Shown: positions 46,131 through 57,908, numbered from the stretch's first letter. The stretch is 64,000 nt of DNA from Strongyloides papillosus (GCA_005656395.1 SRSI01000050.1:3844001-3908000); one strand, 5' to 3'. Notes: generated from the letters alone by a model not told the origin. Numbers and translations: made by a program.

Positions 46131-47690
46131 TTATTTTAATTGTGGGAAAGCTAATTGTGGCTTGGCCTCTGGAGTAGCATCTTCTGATCTCCAGAATTGT
46201 GTAACAGTCTTCCATTGAGTGTAGAAGTTAAGTCCAGCCTTACCATAGAAGTTGGCATCACCCAAGAATGAACCTTTATTTCCGGTGAAAGAGAATTGTG
46301 GAAGTGGAACAGGGATAGGAACATTTATTCCAATTTGTCCAGCCTCAACTAGATTAGTGAATCTTCTTGCTGTAATACCGTTTGTTGTAAATATAGCTGT
46401 ACCATTACCATATTTATTTGTATTGATAATATCAATCGCCTCATCAAGAGTATCAACTTCCATGACAACAAGTACTGGGGCGAAAATTTCTTCTTTGTAA
46501 CATGTCATATTCTTTTTGACTCCTGTAATTATTGTTGGTCCAAGGAAGTTTCCTTTTTCGTAGCCATTAACAGTACATTTTGTACCATCAAGGATAACAT
46601 TAGCACCCTCCTTCTTGGCTGATTCAATAATCTTTACAGCTCTTTCCTTAGCAGCTGGAGATATTAATGGTCCAACGTCAACACCATTTTCATGACCAGC
46701 ACCAACTTTAAGATTCTTAGCTTTCTCAGCAACAATATTAATCCAATCTTTAGTGCTTCCAACAACTATAGCTGTTGATAAAGCCATACATCTTTGTCCG
46801 GCGGCTCCAAAAGCAGCAGCAACCAATTGATTAATAGTTGTTTCTTTATTAGCATCAGGCATAATAACAGCGTGGTTCTTTGCTCCCATGTTTGATTGGA
46901 CACGTTTACCATTCATACAACCTCTTTGATATATATGTGTACCAGCTTGATCTGATCCAACAAATGAGATTGCCTTAATATCAGGGTTGTCACAGATAAA
47001 GTTAACTGAATCATGGGTACCATGGATTACATTAACAACACCATCTGGAAGGCCAGCTTCTTTAGCAAGTTCAACTAACATCATAGTACAGCCAGGATCC
47101 TGTTCTGATGGTTTTAATATCATTGTATTACCTGTAACTGTTGCAAGGGGGAACATCCATAATGGGATCATAGCTGGGAAATTGAATGGGCATATTCCAG
47201 CTGTTACACCGAGTGGTGTTCTAAATGAAAATGTATCCATATCTTTAGAGATATTAGACATTGTCTCACCCATTTGTAAGGATGCAGTTGAACAGGCGTG
47301 CTCAACAACCTGGAGACCACGTGAGACGTCACCCTCAGCATCGGGGAGTGTCTTTCCCTGTTCTAATGTAATGTTTGCAGCTAATTTTTTCATATCTCTT
47401 CTAATTAAAGCTTGTAAATTGAAGAAGACCTGTTGACGTGTTAGAACTGATGTATTCTTCCATGTGGAGAAAGCTTTTTTACATGATTCAACTGCTGTAA
47501 GCATCTCATCTTGAGTTGCAAGTGGAACTTTAGCAATCACTTCATTTGTAGCTGGGTTGGTTAAATCAACGAATTTTGATGTTTTTGATTCAACAGGTTT
47601 ACCATCTATCCAAAGTTTTACTGTATCAACAGATACTGGTCTTGTAAGATTTATTGAACGTGAAGAAACAATGTGAAATCTTGATAACAT
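46131..47690 (-). CDS. alh-8: Methylmalonate-semialdehyde dehydrogenase (ALDH6A1), mitochondrial
   Basis: CoA-acylating enzyme that converts methylmalonate and malonate semialdehydes to propionyl- and acetyl-CoA at the end of valine and thymine breakdown. Single exon, 519 residues. N-terminus [20 protein letters not shown] is an Arg/Ser-rich mitochondrial presequence. Conserved blocks: [54 protein letters not shown], and the catalytic cysteine C301 in [30 protein letters not shown] near the C-terminus is specific for the ALDH6 family. The adjoining downstream gene (PHYH) is also a branched-chain catabolic enzyme. Confidence 0.97.
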   Translation of the reverse strand: MLSRFHIVSSRSINLTRPVSVDTVKLWIDGKPVESKTSKFVDLTNPATNEVIAKVPLATQDEMLTAVESCKKAFSTWKNTSVLTRQQVFFNLQALIRRDMKKLAANITLEQGKTLPDAEGDVSRGLQVVEHACSTASLQMGETMSNISKDMDTFSFRTPLGVTAGICPFNFPAMIPLWMFPLATVTGNTMILKPSEQDPGCTMMLVELAKEAGLPDGVVNVIHGTHDSVNFICDNPDIKAISFVGSDQAGTHIYQRGCMNGKRVQSNMGAKNHAVIMPDANKETTINQLVAAAFGAAGQRCMALSTAIVVGSTKDWINIVAEKAKNLKVGAGHENGVDVGPLISPAAKERAVKIIESAKKEGANVILDGTKCTVNGYEKGNFLGPTIITGVKKNMTCYKEEIFAPVLVVMEVDTLDEAIDIINTNKYGNGTAIFTTNGITARRFTNLVEAGQIGINVPIPVPLPQFSFTGNKGSFLGDANFYGKAGLNFYTQWKTVTQFWRSEDATPEAKPQLAFPQLK

Positions 47691-48099
47691 GCTGCAAATA
47701 ATAAAATTATAAAAAATGTTTAAAAAACGAAATTAAAAAATATGACACATTAAACACGACATATTAAGATGTTGGAGTGCAGTCACCACGTGTGTTTAAA
47801 ACATTTTCGCTGATATATGTTGATTTTGTACGTGAAATATTTATATTTTTGACGATTGATATTTAACAAAGTATCATAGACCATGCCCTTTCATTTTGAT
47901 AAGTATAAGAACGAACAAATATAAGAATAATTTTATTAGTCTTAAATGAAAAACATAACTTTTTTATCAATATAAATTAATAATATAGATCTATATAGGG
48001 TATATATCTTGAAATACCACATCAATTAAATAAAAAAAAAATCCAAAAAGGCTAGATAAATTTTGAAGAACTCCGTATAGATTAAAAAATTGGAACGAC
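47691..48099. promoter_or_regulatory. Upstream region of alh-8 with a CACGTG E-box
   Basis: About 410 bases between the alh-8 start and the 3' end of the next minus-strand gene. A palindromic E-box CACGTG is at 47787-47792, roughly 97 bases before the alh-8 ATG, in a GC-richer patch. The half nearer 48100 is the AT-rich 3' flank of the neighbouring gene. Confidence 0.4.
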
Positions 48100-49374
48100 T
48101 CATTGTTTTCTGCGAAATAGTTTGATCACCCTTTGAAATAACCCTACAAGCCTCCGATTTTTCTTTTTCTCCGTTGAAGTTTTCTTTTCAAAAGGAGGAA
48201 CATTATTTTTATTTTTTACTACTTCACCATCAGCATACATGGTATCAAGACCATGCTTTTTAATATCATTTAAAAGTTCCCTCCCAATCGCTTGGTTATT
48301 TAATTGAATTAATGAAGTATCTAATGACAATCCTAAGTATGAGGTATTGTTCACATCTTCAGGAGGTGAGGTATTTAATCTATCAACAACATTATAATCT
48401 CTCTCTATCAATGATATACAATTCATCAACGACTGCCTATCAATACCAATAAAATCAAAATTCAAGGCTTTCTCTGTAAATTTCTCAAACTCCGCCTTCG
48501 AAATCTTGGCTATATTAAAAAGTAACTGTTGCATCCACATATTCCTAGCCCTATTAACCAAAGAATGGAGTTCTTCAAATTTTTCAAGTTCACACATAGC
48601 CTTCTGAGCATTATCAAGTTGTGAATAGCGTTTGACAAATTGTCTGAAATGCAAAAGGTAAATTGTTTCTCTTTGATCTTTCTCGAATTCATTTATTACA
48701 TCCGTCCGACATTGAGTCATCTTCCTCTTCCATATCTCTGAATTTATATCTATATTGGAGAGATCAAACCCATCAAGAGACCATCTTCGAAAACCTCCCT
48801 CATAAAGAAGTGATGATATAACTTTAATGTCATTGTTTATTGCATCAATTACGACATTATTACTATCGTTACAGCGAATTTTTTGTGTTGCAAGACAGGA
48901 ATCAACGCGATGATTTGTAATTGTGTTGTAGAATTGTGGTTTAGTTTGGAGGGTGGAAGGTAATTCATTTCTGAAAATAGGTAAGGAACCAGTGTTGCAT
49001 TCCTCAGATGGGTGTTCGTCTGCCTCAGTTGAGGTGTCTGATGTGACAAAACTTTCAGCCTCTTTACCAGGAAGCATAGGGCGTCTCAATTCACTGGAAC
49101 TTAAAAATGATGATTCCTGACTATTAAATCTCTCGATAAAAGAAACGTTAAGTTCATGATTTTCAGAATTACTAACTGGCATTTTGTAGTCAAAAAAATT
49201 CCTACTACTACCTCCGACCATAGGTGTTTTCTCTGGATCGTTCTCAAGTGTAAAAGAATCCTCCACTCTTATAGGTGATGGGATAGAAGAGATCTCCGAA
49301 AGACAAGCAGATTTTCTAGAAAATACCATCGGTAAAGACTGACTAAAGTAACTTGTATTGCGTTCGCAGTACAT
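48100..49374 (-). CDS. Unrecognised 424-residue protein
   Basis: Single long exon with an ATG at 49374. I do not recognise the family. Residues 1-170 are low-complexity, Ser/Glu/Asn-rich and probably disordered. Residues 175-395 look like a folded, mostly helical domain (ISSLLYEGGFRRWSLDGFDL; RETIYLLHFRQFVKRYSQLD; LVNRARNMWMQQLLFNI). The last 30 residues are strongly basic and amphipathic (KKKNRRLVGLFQRVIKLFRRKQ), compatible with membrane or nucleic-acid association. No signal peptide or transmembrane helix. Codon use looks normal for the window, so it is probably a genuine gene. Confidence 0.75.
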   Translation of the reverse strand: MYCERNTSYFSQSLPMVFSRKSACLSEISSIPSPIRVEDSFTLENDPEKTPMVGGSSRNFFDYKMPVSNSENHELNVSFIERFNSQESSFLSSSELRRPMLPGKEAESFVTSDTSTEADEHPSEECNTGSLPIFRNELPSTLQTKPQFYNTITNHRVDSCLATQKIRCNDSNNVVIDAINNDIKVISSLLYEGGFRRWSLDGFDLSNIDINSEIWKRKMTQCRTDVINEFEKDQRETIYLLHFRQFVKRYSQLDNAQKAMCELEKFEELHSLVNRARNMWMQQLLFNIAKISKAEFEKFTEKALNFDFIGIDRQSLMNCISLIERDYNVVDRLNTSPPEDVNNTSYLGLSLDTSLIQLNNQAIGRELLNDIKKHGLDTMYADGEVVKNKNNVPPFEKKTSTEKKKNRRLVGLFQRVIKLFRRKQ

Positions 49375-50435
49375 AATTTTTCGCGTTAATCACCAAAATC
49401 AGAACGGGTTTCCGAACAATCGCAAATTGGTATAATGTTTCAATTATTAAATTTGATAACTAGCTAGTTACAGTATGTAATGTTTTGAGGTGATTTCAAG
49501 ACATTAAAAGTGTAAAATTCTTTAGGTGTATTCTTTTTTAAATTGGATGCATTTATATACAGATAAATAATGACCTCTTAACATTCTAATTTTTATATTT
49601 TTCTTATAAAAAATTAGGAAATTTATTTAAAACAAAGGGTGAATTTAGATCAAATCAAATATGACTGTAAATTTGGACAATTTCTAGAATTTAAAATTGT
49701 TACAGAAGCAGAATATTTCTTTTTGTTAAACGAAAAAATAAGTAAATTTTGGAAGGAAAATAATTATGTGAATAAAACATTAAACTACACCTCAATGGAA
49801 TTAATAATTAAAACATATCATAAAACATTATTCATTTTTTTAAATTCTATTTACAGATTTTTTAATCACATAAAAAACATTTTATATTTTAGAAAAAATA
49901 TATTTTTACATTAAAAATATTTAAATTTTATAAAATCTTAATGTAAACGGATAAAGATATACTACCCCTATTGGGCTTAGTACGTAATTACCTATATTTA
50001 GAAGGGAGTAAATACATACTAACCCAATAAACCTAGTGTAGCTTTACACATATAAACAACTATTAAACAATGTATGAAGAACACCAGCGAGCAGGTGTTG
50101 AAGCGTTTTTTTGCAGAAAGATTTTTTCTGCCACAAAACAAATGAGACTAGAAGTTTACACATTAATAATAAAAACAATCTGAAAAAATATAACCCTCAT
50201 CCAACAAAATATTGAAATTCATTGTGACGTAACTCCCTAGCGGAGGAAAAATAATTTTCATTCGTTCACCTAAATTTTCATACTAATTTTTGGTGAAGTT
50301 GTGTGTTGTCATCAAACAATGTTGTTTATGTTTTGCAATGATTGTTTGTTATCATCGTATTTAATGGGATATTTTTATGACCAGCACATTTCCAAGATCT
50401 ATTGTAGTTGGTAGTTTTTGGAGATTCATCCCAGA
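49375..50435. other. Divergent intergenic region with a GC-rich double hairpin
   Basis: 1.06 kb between the 424-residue gene (-) and bir-1 (+). Most is AT-rich; a 91-codon frame at 49639-49914 (+) starts with GTG and is AT-driven. At 50080-50131 there are two adjacent hairpins (AACACC/GGTGTT and GCAGAAA/TTTCTGC) in a GC-richer patch. The last 200 bases are probable bir-1 promoter. Confidence 0.45.
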
Positions 50436-50964
50436 ATGCTAGGAAGGCCCTTAAGTAGTTTGGCTAACTTGCGTTCATTTACTGATCCTGAAGTTACTGA
50501 CTTACTACTAACAGTTAACAGACTGAAGACCTTTAGAGGTTGGCCTTTCGACAACGCTAACGGATCTAAATGTACTTCCTTTGAGGTAGGATCAATTTTG
50601 ATATTAAATTTATTCTATCGTTTTGCAGCTAGCAAAAGCAGGATTCTTCATGACAATGGTAGAGGAAAGTGCTCCATCAGCCCAATGTGTGTGTTGCCTT
50701 AAGGACTTACAATGGGAAGAAGAAGACATACCACTAGAAGAACACCTGAGAAAGATGCCACATTGCACACTTGCTCAGCTGATTTCAAAGAAAAAAGAAG
50801 TCGATATGACTGTAGGGGAAGTAATGCGTATACTATCCATGAGGGAGGTTACAATATCTGTATTGGGACAACTCGCTGAGGATTTTAGCATGATTAACGC
50901 TGGCTTGGAGTACAACCAAAATTTTGTGGATAAAATGTTCAGGAAGTTACAAAATAAAGAGTAG
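50436..50964 (+). CDS. bir-1: Survivin-like single-BIR protein of the chromosomal passenger complex
   Basis: Survivin/BIR-1 targets Aurora B and INCENP to centromeres and the spindle midzone. Exons 50436-50585 and 50629-50964 (TTTGAG|GTAGGA / TTTTGCAG|CTA), 161 residues; human survivin has 142. One BIR domain: RLKTFRGWPFD, ELAKAGFFMT and the zinc ligands C-x2-C…H-x6-C in CVCCLKDLQWEEEDIPLEEH (preceded by another Cys) ending KMPHC. A C-terminal helix follows. The start is the ATG at 50436 because the longer reading relies on a TTG. No RING or second BIR, so this is the mitotic rather than the apoptotic IAP class. Confidence 0.93.
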
Positions 50965-51236
50965 TTTGTAATTAGTTTGTATATTGTAATTTATAAATAT
51001 TTTCTAACCATTTATCAAAATAAAATATGTTTTAAGTTGTATGTAACTTCTAATTCTTTTTGTTTCTTTTCTATCTTCTCGGATGATTTAAAGTTTGATT
51101 TTCAATAAGGCTGAATTATGTCACATTAAATGTGCTTTAGTTTAACTTGATTCATATGGCCAGTCGTTATAAGTGTAAACAACCGGAAAATTAAAGTAAG
51201 ATTCGTAATACAGTTTAATTTCCATACCAATTTCTA

Positions 51237-53098
51237 ATGAATGGCGAGGTCACCAGAAACTTAGAGAAAACTGTCTCACAGCGAATTGGTAAGAAGTAAT
51301 TGAACAACATTAAAATAAAATTTAAAATTATTTTAAAATAATTAGTAATGGCCAAATATTGTTTAAGTAAGTTTAAATTAATAATAATTAAATATTTTAA
51401 AATTTTTTAGATAAAGCCAGTAAGCGAGTAACATGTCGCCAAAGGTACAAGATTGAAAGAAAAGTCAGGGAACACAATAGAAAAGCTAGAAGAGAAGCAA
51501 AAAAGAAGGGTCTTAATAAAAAAGCTAGGAAACCTGATGTTATACCAAATAATTGTCCTTTTAAAAGTGAAATGTTGGCTATGGCAGAGGCTAAGCATGA
51601 GGAAATGAAAGCTGAGGCTGAGAAAAAGAAGGCACAAAAGAAGCTTGAAAAAGCAAGGAAGAAAAAACAAACTGGAATATCTGAGGCTGGAGTTAAGAGA
51701 AAGTTAAACACTGTTGGTAGTATTGATACAATTGCTAAGAAAGCATTAGCTAATAGCGAAGTATATGATATGGATGTATTGAAAGATTTAAAAGAAATTG
51801 ACATTAGTGGTTGTATCTCAACTGACAGTTCATACAAGAAATACGCCTCAGAAGTTAAAAAAACAATTGAGGTATCAGATGTTGTATTGGAAATTCTTGA
51901 TGCTAGGAATCCGTTAGGATCAAGAAATATAAATCTCGAAAAAACCATATTAGGAGCAGGAAAACGATTAGTCCTTGTCCTCAATAAAATTGATCTTATC
52001 CCTAAAGAAAATGCTGCTGCATGGTTAAAGTATCTCCGCAAAGTTGCACCTACTATTGCATTCAAAGCTTCAACACAAGAACAAGTACAAAATGTCGGGA
52101 GAACTAGATCTTCAAATCTATCAATTAGTACATCAAAATGTATTGGTGCTGATTTGATAATGAAGTTACTTGGAAATTATTGTAGAAATCAGGGAATTAA
52201 ACAAAGTATTCGAGTTGGAGTTATTGGTTACCCCAATGTTGGTAAAAGTAGTGTTATTAACAGTTTGAAGAGGAAAAAAAGTTGTCAAGTTGGTAATCTT
52301 CCTGGAATGACAAAACATATCCAAGAAGTTGAGTTAGATAAAAATATTAGATTAATCGATTCACCGGGAGTTGTTATGGATTTAGGTAAAGATCTTGATG
52401 AGGTTGAGCTCATTCTTAAGAACGCTGTATCTGTTGAGAATGTTAAAGACCCTGAATTGGCTGTTACCGGGATTTTGCGTAGATGCTCTCCAGATGTCTT
52501 GATGATTCATTACAAGATCCCTGAATTCTCAACACCTATTCAATTTTTAGATTTAATTGCAAGAAGAATTGGGCGTATCGGAAAAGGAGGAATTACAGAT
52601 AAGAAAGCTGCAGCTAAATTTGTTTTACATGAATGGCACGATGGAAAACTTCCTTATCATACAATCCCACCAGAAAGTGCATCTAATGTCAAAACTGAAG
52701 AAGCTATTTGTGATTCATCACTCTTGACAACTATGTCTAAAGAATTCTCATTGGATGATATTGATGAGGAACAAATAAAGATTGTTGAAAGTATGGATGA
52801 CTCTACTCAGGCATCCTGTGTCCTTGATATCACAAAAACTGTAGATGAAGAAGAGGCTATGGAAACAGAAACTGTTGTTTCCAATTTTTCCGTTAGCGCT
52901 GGAACAAGAAGCCAAAAAGGAAAGAAAGTTGAGAAAGAGGAAAGTGTTATCAAAGCCCCAAGAAGTTTCAAACACGATGGTAATGTACAATTGAATAAAA
53001 CTATTGCTAAGAATGCTAAAGTAACTAAAAAACGAGCACAGAAGACAGAGAAAAGAATGAATAAAGTTGCTGAAAATATGGGCAAATTTAATTTGTAG
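51237..53098 (+). CDS. nst-1: Nucleostemin/GNL3 nucleolar GTPase
   Basis: Circularly permuted GTPase needed for 60S ribosome biogenesis and proliferation. A 17-codon first exon (51237-51288) splices to 51411-53098 (ATTG|GTAAGA / TTTTTTAG|AT), 579 residues. The basic N-terminus has KASKRVTCRQRYKIERKVRE, shared with GNL3, followed by a coiled coil. The G motifs occur in permuted order: NKIDLIP (about 209) before GYPNVGKSS (about 290) and DSPGVV (about 334). The C-terminus is acidic then lysine-rich. A second ATG at 51241 is out of frame. Stop lies 70 bases from the convergent progranulin stop. Confidence 0.95.
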
Positions 53099-53168
53099 AA
53101 ATTTTAATTGTTTATTTTTTATTGTTAAACATTTTTTATGTTATTGTTTTTAAGTATAAATCATTGTT

Positions 53169-54650
53169 TCAAAAATTATTATTTTTTAAACATTTTCCAT
53201 TGGAAGAACATTTGTATCCTGAGGCACAACAAGAGTTTCTGCAACATTCACCATTTTTGAAGGGACAACAACGATATTCTAATGGTTCTTTTTCATTTTC
53301 ATATGGACAACATGTTTGGTTATCTTCACATATAGTTCCATCATCACAAACAGTGGAGTTATCTAAATTTTTCTTCAATGCTACAGTAGTATTTACAATA
53401 GGTCTGTAAAATTCTCCGATTTCTGTCTTTAAAACAGCTTTTCCAGTTTCAGCGTCATATTCGTATCCAGATTCATAACAACCAAAACCACTTGGATCAC
53501 ATTTTCCCTGACTTTTTGGACAACAATAACTGAAACCATCATAACCTCTACAACATATCTCTCTTTGTTTACAGTAATTTCTTCCAAAACACCTAATGAA
53601 TCCTTGTTTTAAATTATAAGCCTTCTTGAGGTAGATTTTTTTTGCTTTTACGCTTTTATTTTTGAGAGCTCCCCTAACGAATCCTTTATTAACACATTTT
53701 CCAGTGACAGGATTGCATTTTTGGGTGGATGGACAACAGTTGTAACTTCCATTAGCCTGCCTGCAACATGAATAATGATTAGGGCACTCATATTTATTTC
53801 CAGGACATATATTTTCAGCATCATTATTATGTTCAGTTGTTATATTTCTACCACTAATTTTTTTTACTAGAGGAATCTTTTTTCCAGTTCGATTATCTTC
53901 ACAACTTTCCTCCTTCAAATTACATTTAAAACCAAATGGACAACAATGTAAGTGGTCATTACAACAAACAGCATCTTGGAACGGACAACAACCATACTCG
54001 CCAGAATTCAATAGGCAACACGTAGCATCATCTGGACATTCAGTTTTTTTATCTTCACAAATATTACTTAATTCATTTTTATAATTCTTATTAAACCGTT
54101 CTTTGTTATTTGAATATATTTTAAGTTTAAATGCAGATATAAATTTATCATTATTCTTCCTACACATTCCATTAATACAAGTAGTATTATGTGGACAACA
54201 ATGCTCACGATCGCTACAACATACAGCATTTGGTAATGGACAACAACCATATCCATATGGTTTTACCTGGCAACATGTATTATCATCAGGACATTCCGTT
54301 ATCTTATCATCACATGTATGTTTTGAAATATTTTTGTAGATATTTTTTTCGTTATCATTCTCCTTGACTAATAAGGCAAGTTTTAATTTGAATCCAGATA
54401 TACTTTTTTTATTCTCACTATAACATCTTCCTTCTTTGCAAACAGTGTTATGTGGACAACAATGTTCATGGTCACTACAACAAACAGCAGAAGGCATAGG
54501 ACAACAACCATATGTTGAATTTCCTAGTTTGCAACAGGTATCTCCAGTTGGACAAATATAGCGTGTATCATCACAAATTTCATTTTCAGAATATACTAAT
54601 GAAATTAATAAAAAAAATGTAGTGATAGTATATCTGTTAAGAAATATCAT
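53169..54650 (-). CDS. pgrn-1: Progranulin with multiple granulin repeats
   Basis: Secreted/lysosomal precursor of cysteine-rich granulin peptides. Single exon, 493 residues, with a signal peptide (MIFLNRYTITTFFLLISLVYS). Three complete granulin modules (CC…CC…CC stacks such as YGCCPMPSAVCCSDHEHCCP) are followed by two half-length modules (NCCPSTQKCNP; YCCPKSQGKCDP) and a C-terminal divergent module (RCCPFKNGECCRNSCCASG). Nematode progranulin normally has three modules, so the extra partial modules make this protein longer. Basic linkers between modules offer cleavage sites. Confidence 0.93.
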   Translation of the reverse strand: MIFLNRYTITTFFLLISLVYSENEICDDTRYICPTGDTCCKLGNSTYGCCPMPSAVCCSDHEHCCPHNTVCKEGRCYSENKKSISGFKLKLALLVKENDNEKNIYKNISKHTCDDKITECPDDNTCCQVKPYGYGCCPLPNAVCCSDREHCCPHNTTCINGMCRKNNDKFISAFKLKIYSNNKERFNKNYKNELSNICEDKKTECPDDATCCLLNSGEYGCCPFQDAVCCNDHLHCCPFGFKCNLKEESCEDNRTGKKIPLVKKISGRNITTEHNNDAENICPGNKYECPNHYSCCRQANGSYNCCPSTQKCNPVTGKCVNKGFVRGALKNKSVKAKKIYLKKAYNLKQGFIRCFGRNYCKQREICCRGYDGFSYCCPKSQGKCDPSGFGCYESGYEYDAETGKAVLKTEIGEFYRPIVNTTVALKKNLDNSTVCDDGTICEDNQTCCPYENEKEPLEYRCCPFKNGECCRNSCCASGYKCSSNGKCLKNNNF

Positions 54651-55071
54651 AGCAAAATGATACTTAACTTAGATATAAAAATAATAGTGTGTAAAGAATG
54701 CTAGGGTATATATATAACCACTACTATAACATATACAAACATTGATATTGACAAATTATAAGTTATTCATTCACTAGAAGGAACGGCGTTTTATCATCTT
54801 TGATATTTTTAAGAAGAAAACTAAAGGTCATTTTGATAAGAACGATAACAATTAAATATTTAAACAAAAAACAAAGTAAAAAGTAAGAATTTATTGCTGA
54901 TAACATAAATCAAATTTTTCAAACTTTTATAACATATTTTAAAGATAAACAAAAAAGATATAAATTAGTGAAAAAAAAGTAATTCTACAAGATTATAATT
55001 TCATCAATATTCATACATTTTTTATAACCATGAATGAACATTTTAGATATCCCAAATATAATTAATACCAT
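54651..55071. other. Gap between pgrn-1 and the MED29-like gene
   Basis: About 420 bases: pgrn-1 promoter (GC-poor, TATATATATA at 54710-54717) and the 3' end of the MED29-like gene. No other feature seen. Confidence 0.45.
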
Positions 55072-57165
55072 TTACTTGATCTTAGCTTTTCTAAAGTCAC
55101 TTAACAAATCAGCAACTTGAGCCATAGAATTATTAATAGCCTCCTTCATTGATGTCATATACTCAGCATACCCATATCCATATTGAAGATAGGATAGACT
55201 TTCTTTGTCACTTCCCATTTTTGGTTCACCATTAAACATTCTATCAAGTCTCGACTGTATTTTAGTTGCCTCCTGGAGAACATTTATATGTGACTCAATA
55301 CGATCAACAATCACAAAAAAGTTATTCATTGCATCAACATATAAATTATGAGCATCTTTACACTCCTGACTCATAGATTTTATCTCCATGTTTTCATCTA
55401 ACATTATTGTAGTGTCATCCATCGCATCATTAAATTCATCCTCCTCAATATTTTCCTTCTCCATTGTTGGTACAGCTTCTATATTCCTTTTTGCCTCTTC
55501 CAAACGAATTTCTACAAGCCTTGCACATGTATCATTAACATTCTTTAATGATATTCTAAGATCCTTCAAAATCGCAACTTTAATACATGCAATAGGATCT
55601 GTCGTAATATATTCATAAGAAGAAGGGTAATTTGATTGCGACATTAAACCTTCTTCTGGAGCCTTCTTCCTATAGACTGGTTGAATTCTGTTGTCAATAT
55701 CAAACATATCTCTTCCATCTTCATTTCTAGTAGCATTATTATACTCAGGGTGTTGTCGTTGAACCATAAAATTAGGGCTTGTCTTTTGCTGATTCATCAT
55801 GTTTACCATTTGGGGATTAGCTGTATGGTACATTCCTTGATTAGGAGTCATATTATATATTTGTTCACCACTCCCTGGATGATTCATAGGCATGTTTACT
55901 GATGAACCCATACTCATTTGTTGATTAGAACCCGGATTAACACTCATAGGTTGATTGGATGGTGGATTAACACTCATCGGTTGATTGGATGGTGGATTAA
56001 CACTCATCGGTTGATTTGAGGGTGGATTAACACTCATAGGCTGGTTAGATGCAGGATTCATATTCATAGGCTGATTCGATGCTGGATTCATATTCATAGG
56101 TTGATTCGATGCAGGATTCATGTTCATTTGTTGATTAGATGATGGATTCATATTTATAGATTGATTTGATGAGGGATTCATACTCATTGTCTGATTTGGA
56201 GGATGACTAATATTCATAGGTTGATTCGATGGAACATTATGACTGATCCCTTGATTAGAAGCAGGATTCATATTCATACCTTGATTTGAAGAGGGATTCA
56301 TGTTAATACCTTGATTGGAGGGTGGATTCATGTTAATGCTTTGATTTGATGGTGGATTCATATTAACTCCTTGATTTGAAGGTGGATTCATATTGATACC
56401 TTGATTGGATGGAGGATTCATATTAATACCCTGGTTTGAGGATGGATTCATATTAATACCTTGATTGGATGATGGATTCATATTAATACCTTGGTTAGAA
56501 GGTGGATTAATATTTAAATTTTGATTAGAAGGTGGTGCATTTGAACCAGGATTCATAATATTTTGAGGAGTCCTAGGTTGATTTGATATCGATCCCACTG
56601 ATGCTGGATTAGGTATTTGTTGTTTCATACCATGTTGAGTATGTATATTCTGAAATACCCCCATTGGACTTCTTGGTTGTCCTTGATTGATCCTTTGTTG
56701 GACGATATTAAATTGTTGATGATGAGCCTGTTGTTGAGGATGGAAATTTTGTTGTTGAGTACCGGTGTGCTGCATTTGTGGTGTTCTAGGGTTTCCAATT
56801 TGTTGGGTTTGTTGATAGACATTCCCTCCCATCATTTGATTTGGATTTACTCCACTCCCAGGTCTTTGCATTTGCTGGTGGCGAATTTGTTGACCATGTC
56901 CTTGAGATAGGGGTGTCCCTGGTTGGGGAATCTGAATTGGTGTACCAGGTTGTCCATGTTGTAACTGGACATTTTGAGGATTTTGTTGCATTCTCATTAA
57001 TTGTGATTGCCCTGGTTGGTACATTCCCTAGAAAATATTATTTTTTTAATTACAGATTAAACTGAATACCTGTTGGTGCATCTGGGGATTCATGTTTTGC
57101 ATCATCTGGTGATGTTGCTGGTTTTGTTGATTTTGCTGATCTTGGGGATTATTTTGGTTATACAT
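55072..57165 (-). CDS. mdt-29: MED29-like Mediator subunit with giant repeat insertion
   Basis: Mediator tail/bridge subunit linking activators to RNA polymerase II. Exons 57165-57070 (32 codons) and 57027-55072, total 683 residues. N-terminal 170 residues are Gln/Pro/Met-rich; residues about 205-404 are a 20-copy decapeptide repeat. The folded C-terminus (about 500-683) matches MED29 in three places: a first helix CIKVAILKDLRISLKNVN, a second with NNFFVIVDRIESHINVL, and SLSYLQYGYGYAEYM followed by IKEAI-type helix and SMAQVADLLSDFRKAK. Human MED29 is 200 residues, so this is a core domain with a long low-complexity extension. Identification by eye; moderately firm. Confidence 0.7.
55909..56508 (-). 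repeat. Coding minisatellite, 20 tandem 30-bp units
   Basis: Twenty consecutive 30-bp units in the reading frame of the MED29-like gene, consensus N-P-[PSA]-S-N-Q-[GPS]-[IM]-[NS]-M. All keep length exactly 30 bp, while central positions vary. Adjacent units are most alike: a GINM block at the N-terminal side and a PMSV block at the C-terminal side, indicating at least two rounds of local expansion. Confidence 0.95.
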
Positions 57166-57908
57166 TTTGAGAAATGTATCTTTTTAGAGAAAAATAAAGC
57201 TTTTGATTTTATATTTCTGTTTTTTTAGTATATATCACAATTGGACGATTTAAGTTAATATTTTTGTACTGATTCCTATTAATATAAACAATTAAAAAAT
57301 TAAATTTAGATTATTTTTTTTAAAAGATTATTTTATTACAATAAAACGAATTTAGAGTGAAAATATTTCAAAACATTATATTGTTAACTTAAATATAGTT
57401 GGAGAAAATATCTCAATTGTGTTAAAAAAATTTTTATTTAACTCTTGTGAAAGATTAATAAACCATTAAAAACAAGACTCAATAAAAATGTCAAGACAGT
57501 TAAAGTAAAAACAAAAATCCAATAAAAATTACTGATAATTTATTATCAACAATAATAAATATTTGAAAATAATAGTATAAGTAAAATATTTAGCTTAATA
57601 ACCAGTAAATGATAAAAAATCCACAAGCTATTAGTTTGTATTTCATTTCATGCAATGATATTAACGGTAACAAACATTTTTCCAAACAAACTTCGCGTCA
57701 ATGTTCATTTTTCGATGGCATGTTTTTTATCACTTTCCTTTGTAGTTTCAATTGAAATAATTACTTTGGAATGAATATTTTTCTGATAATTCAATAATTT
57801 TTGTATTGTTAAAATAGTTATTTTTGCTACAATTAAAAAGAATTTTTTTTATAAATATTTTTATAACAAAAATGTATTGAAACAAATTTAAGTTAAAAAA
57901 GTATAATC
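57166..57908. other. Gap between MED29-like and gld-2 copy B
   Basis: About 740 bases with the MED29-like 5' region and the 3' flank of the first gld-2 paralogue. AT-rich apart from a small patch at 57660-57720. No gene or RNA recognised. Confidence 0.45.

Noticed and set aside
46987..47436. 149-codon plus-strand frame opposite alh-8
   Set aside because: Antisense shadow of a highly conserved dehydrogenase.
49639..49914. 91-codon open frame on the plus strand
   Set aside because: Starts with GTG, is made of Lys/Asn/Phe/Ile codons expected from AT-rich DNA, and has no motif or splice partner.
51397..52065. 222-codon minus-strand frame opposite nst-1
   Set aside because: Shadow of the lysine-rich nucleostemin coding strand.
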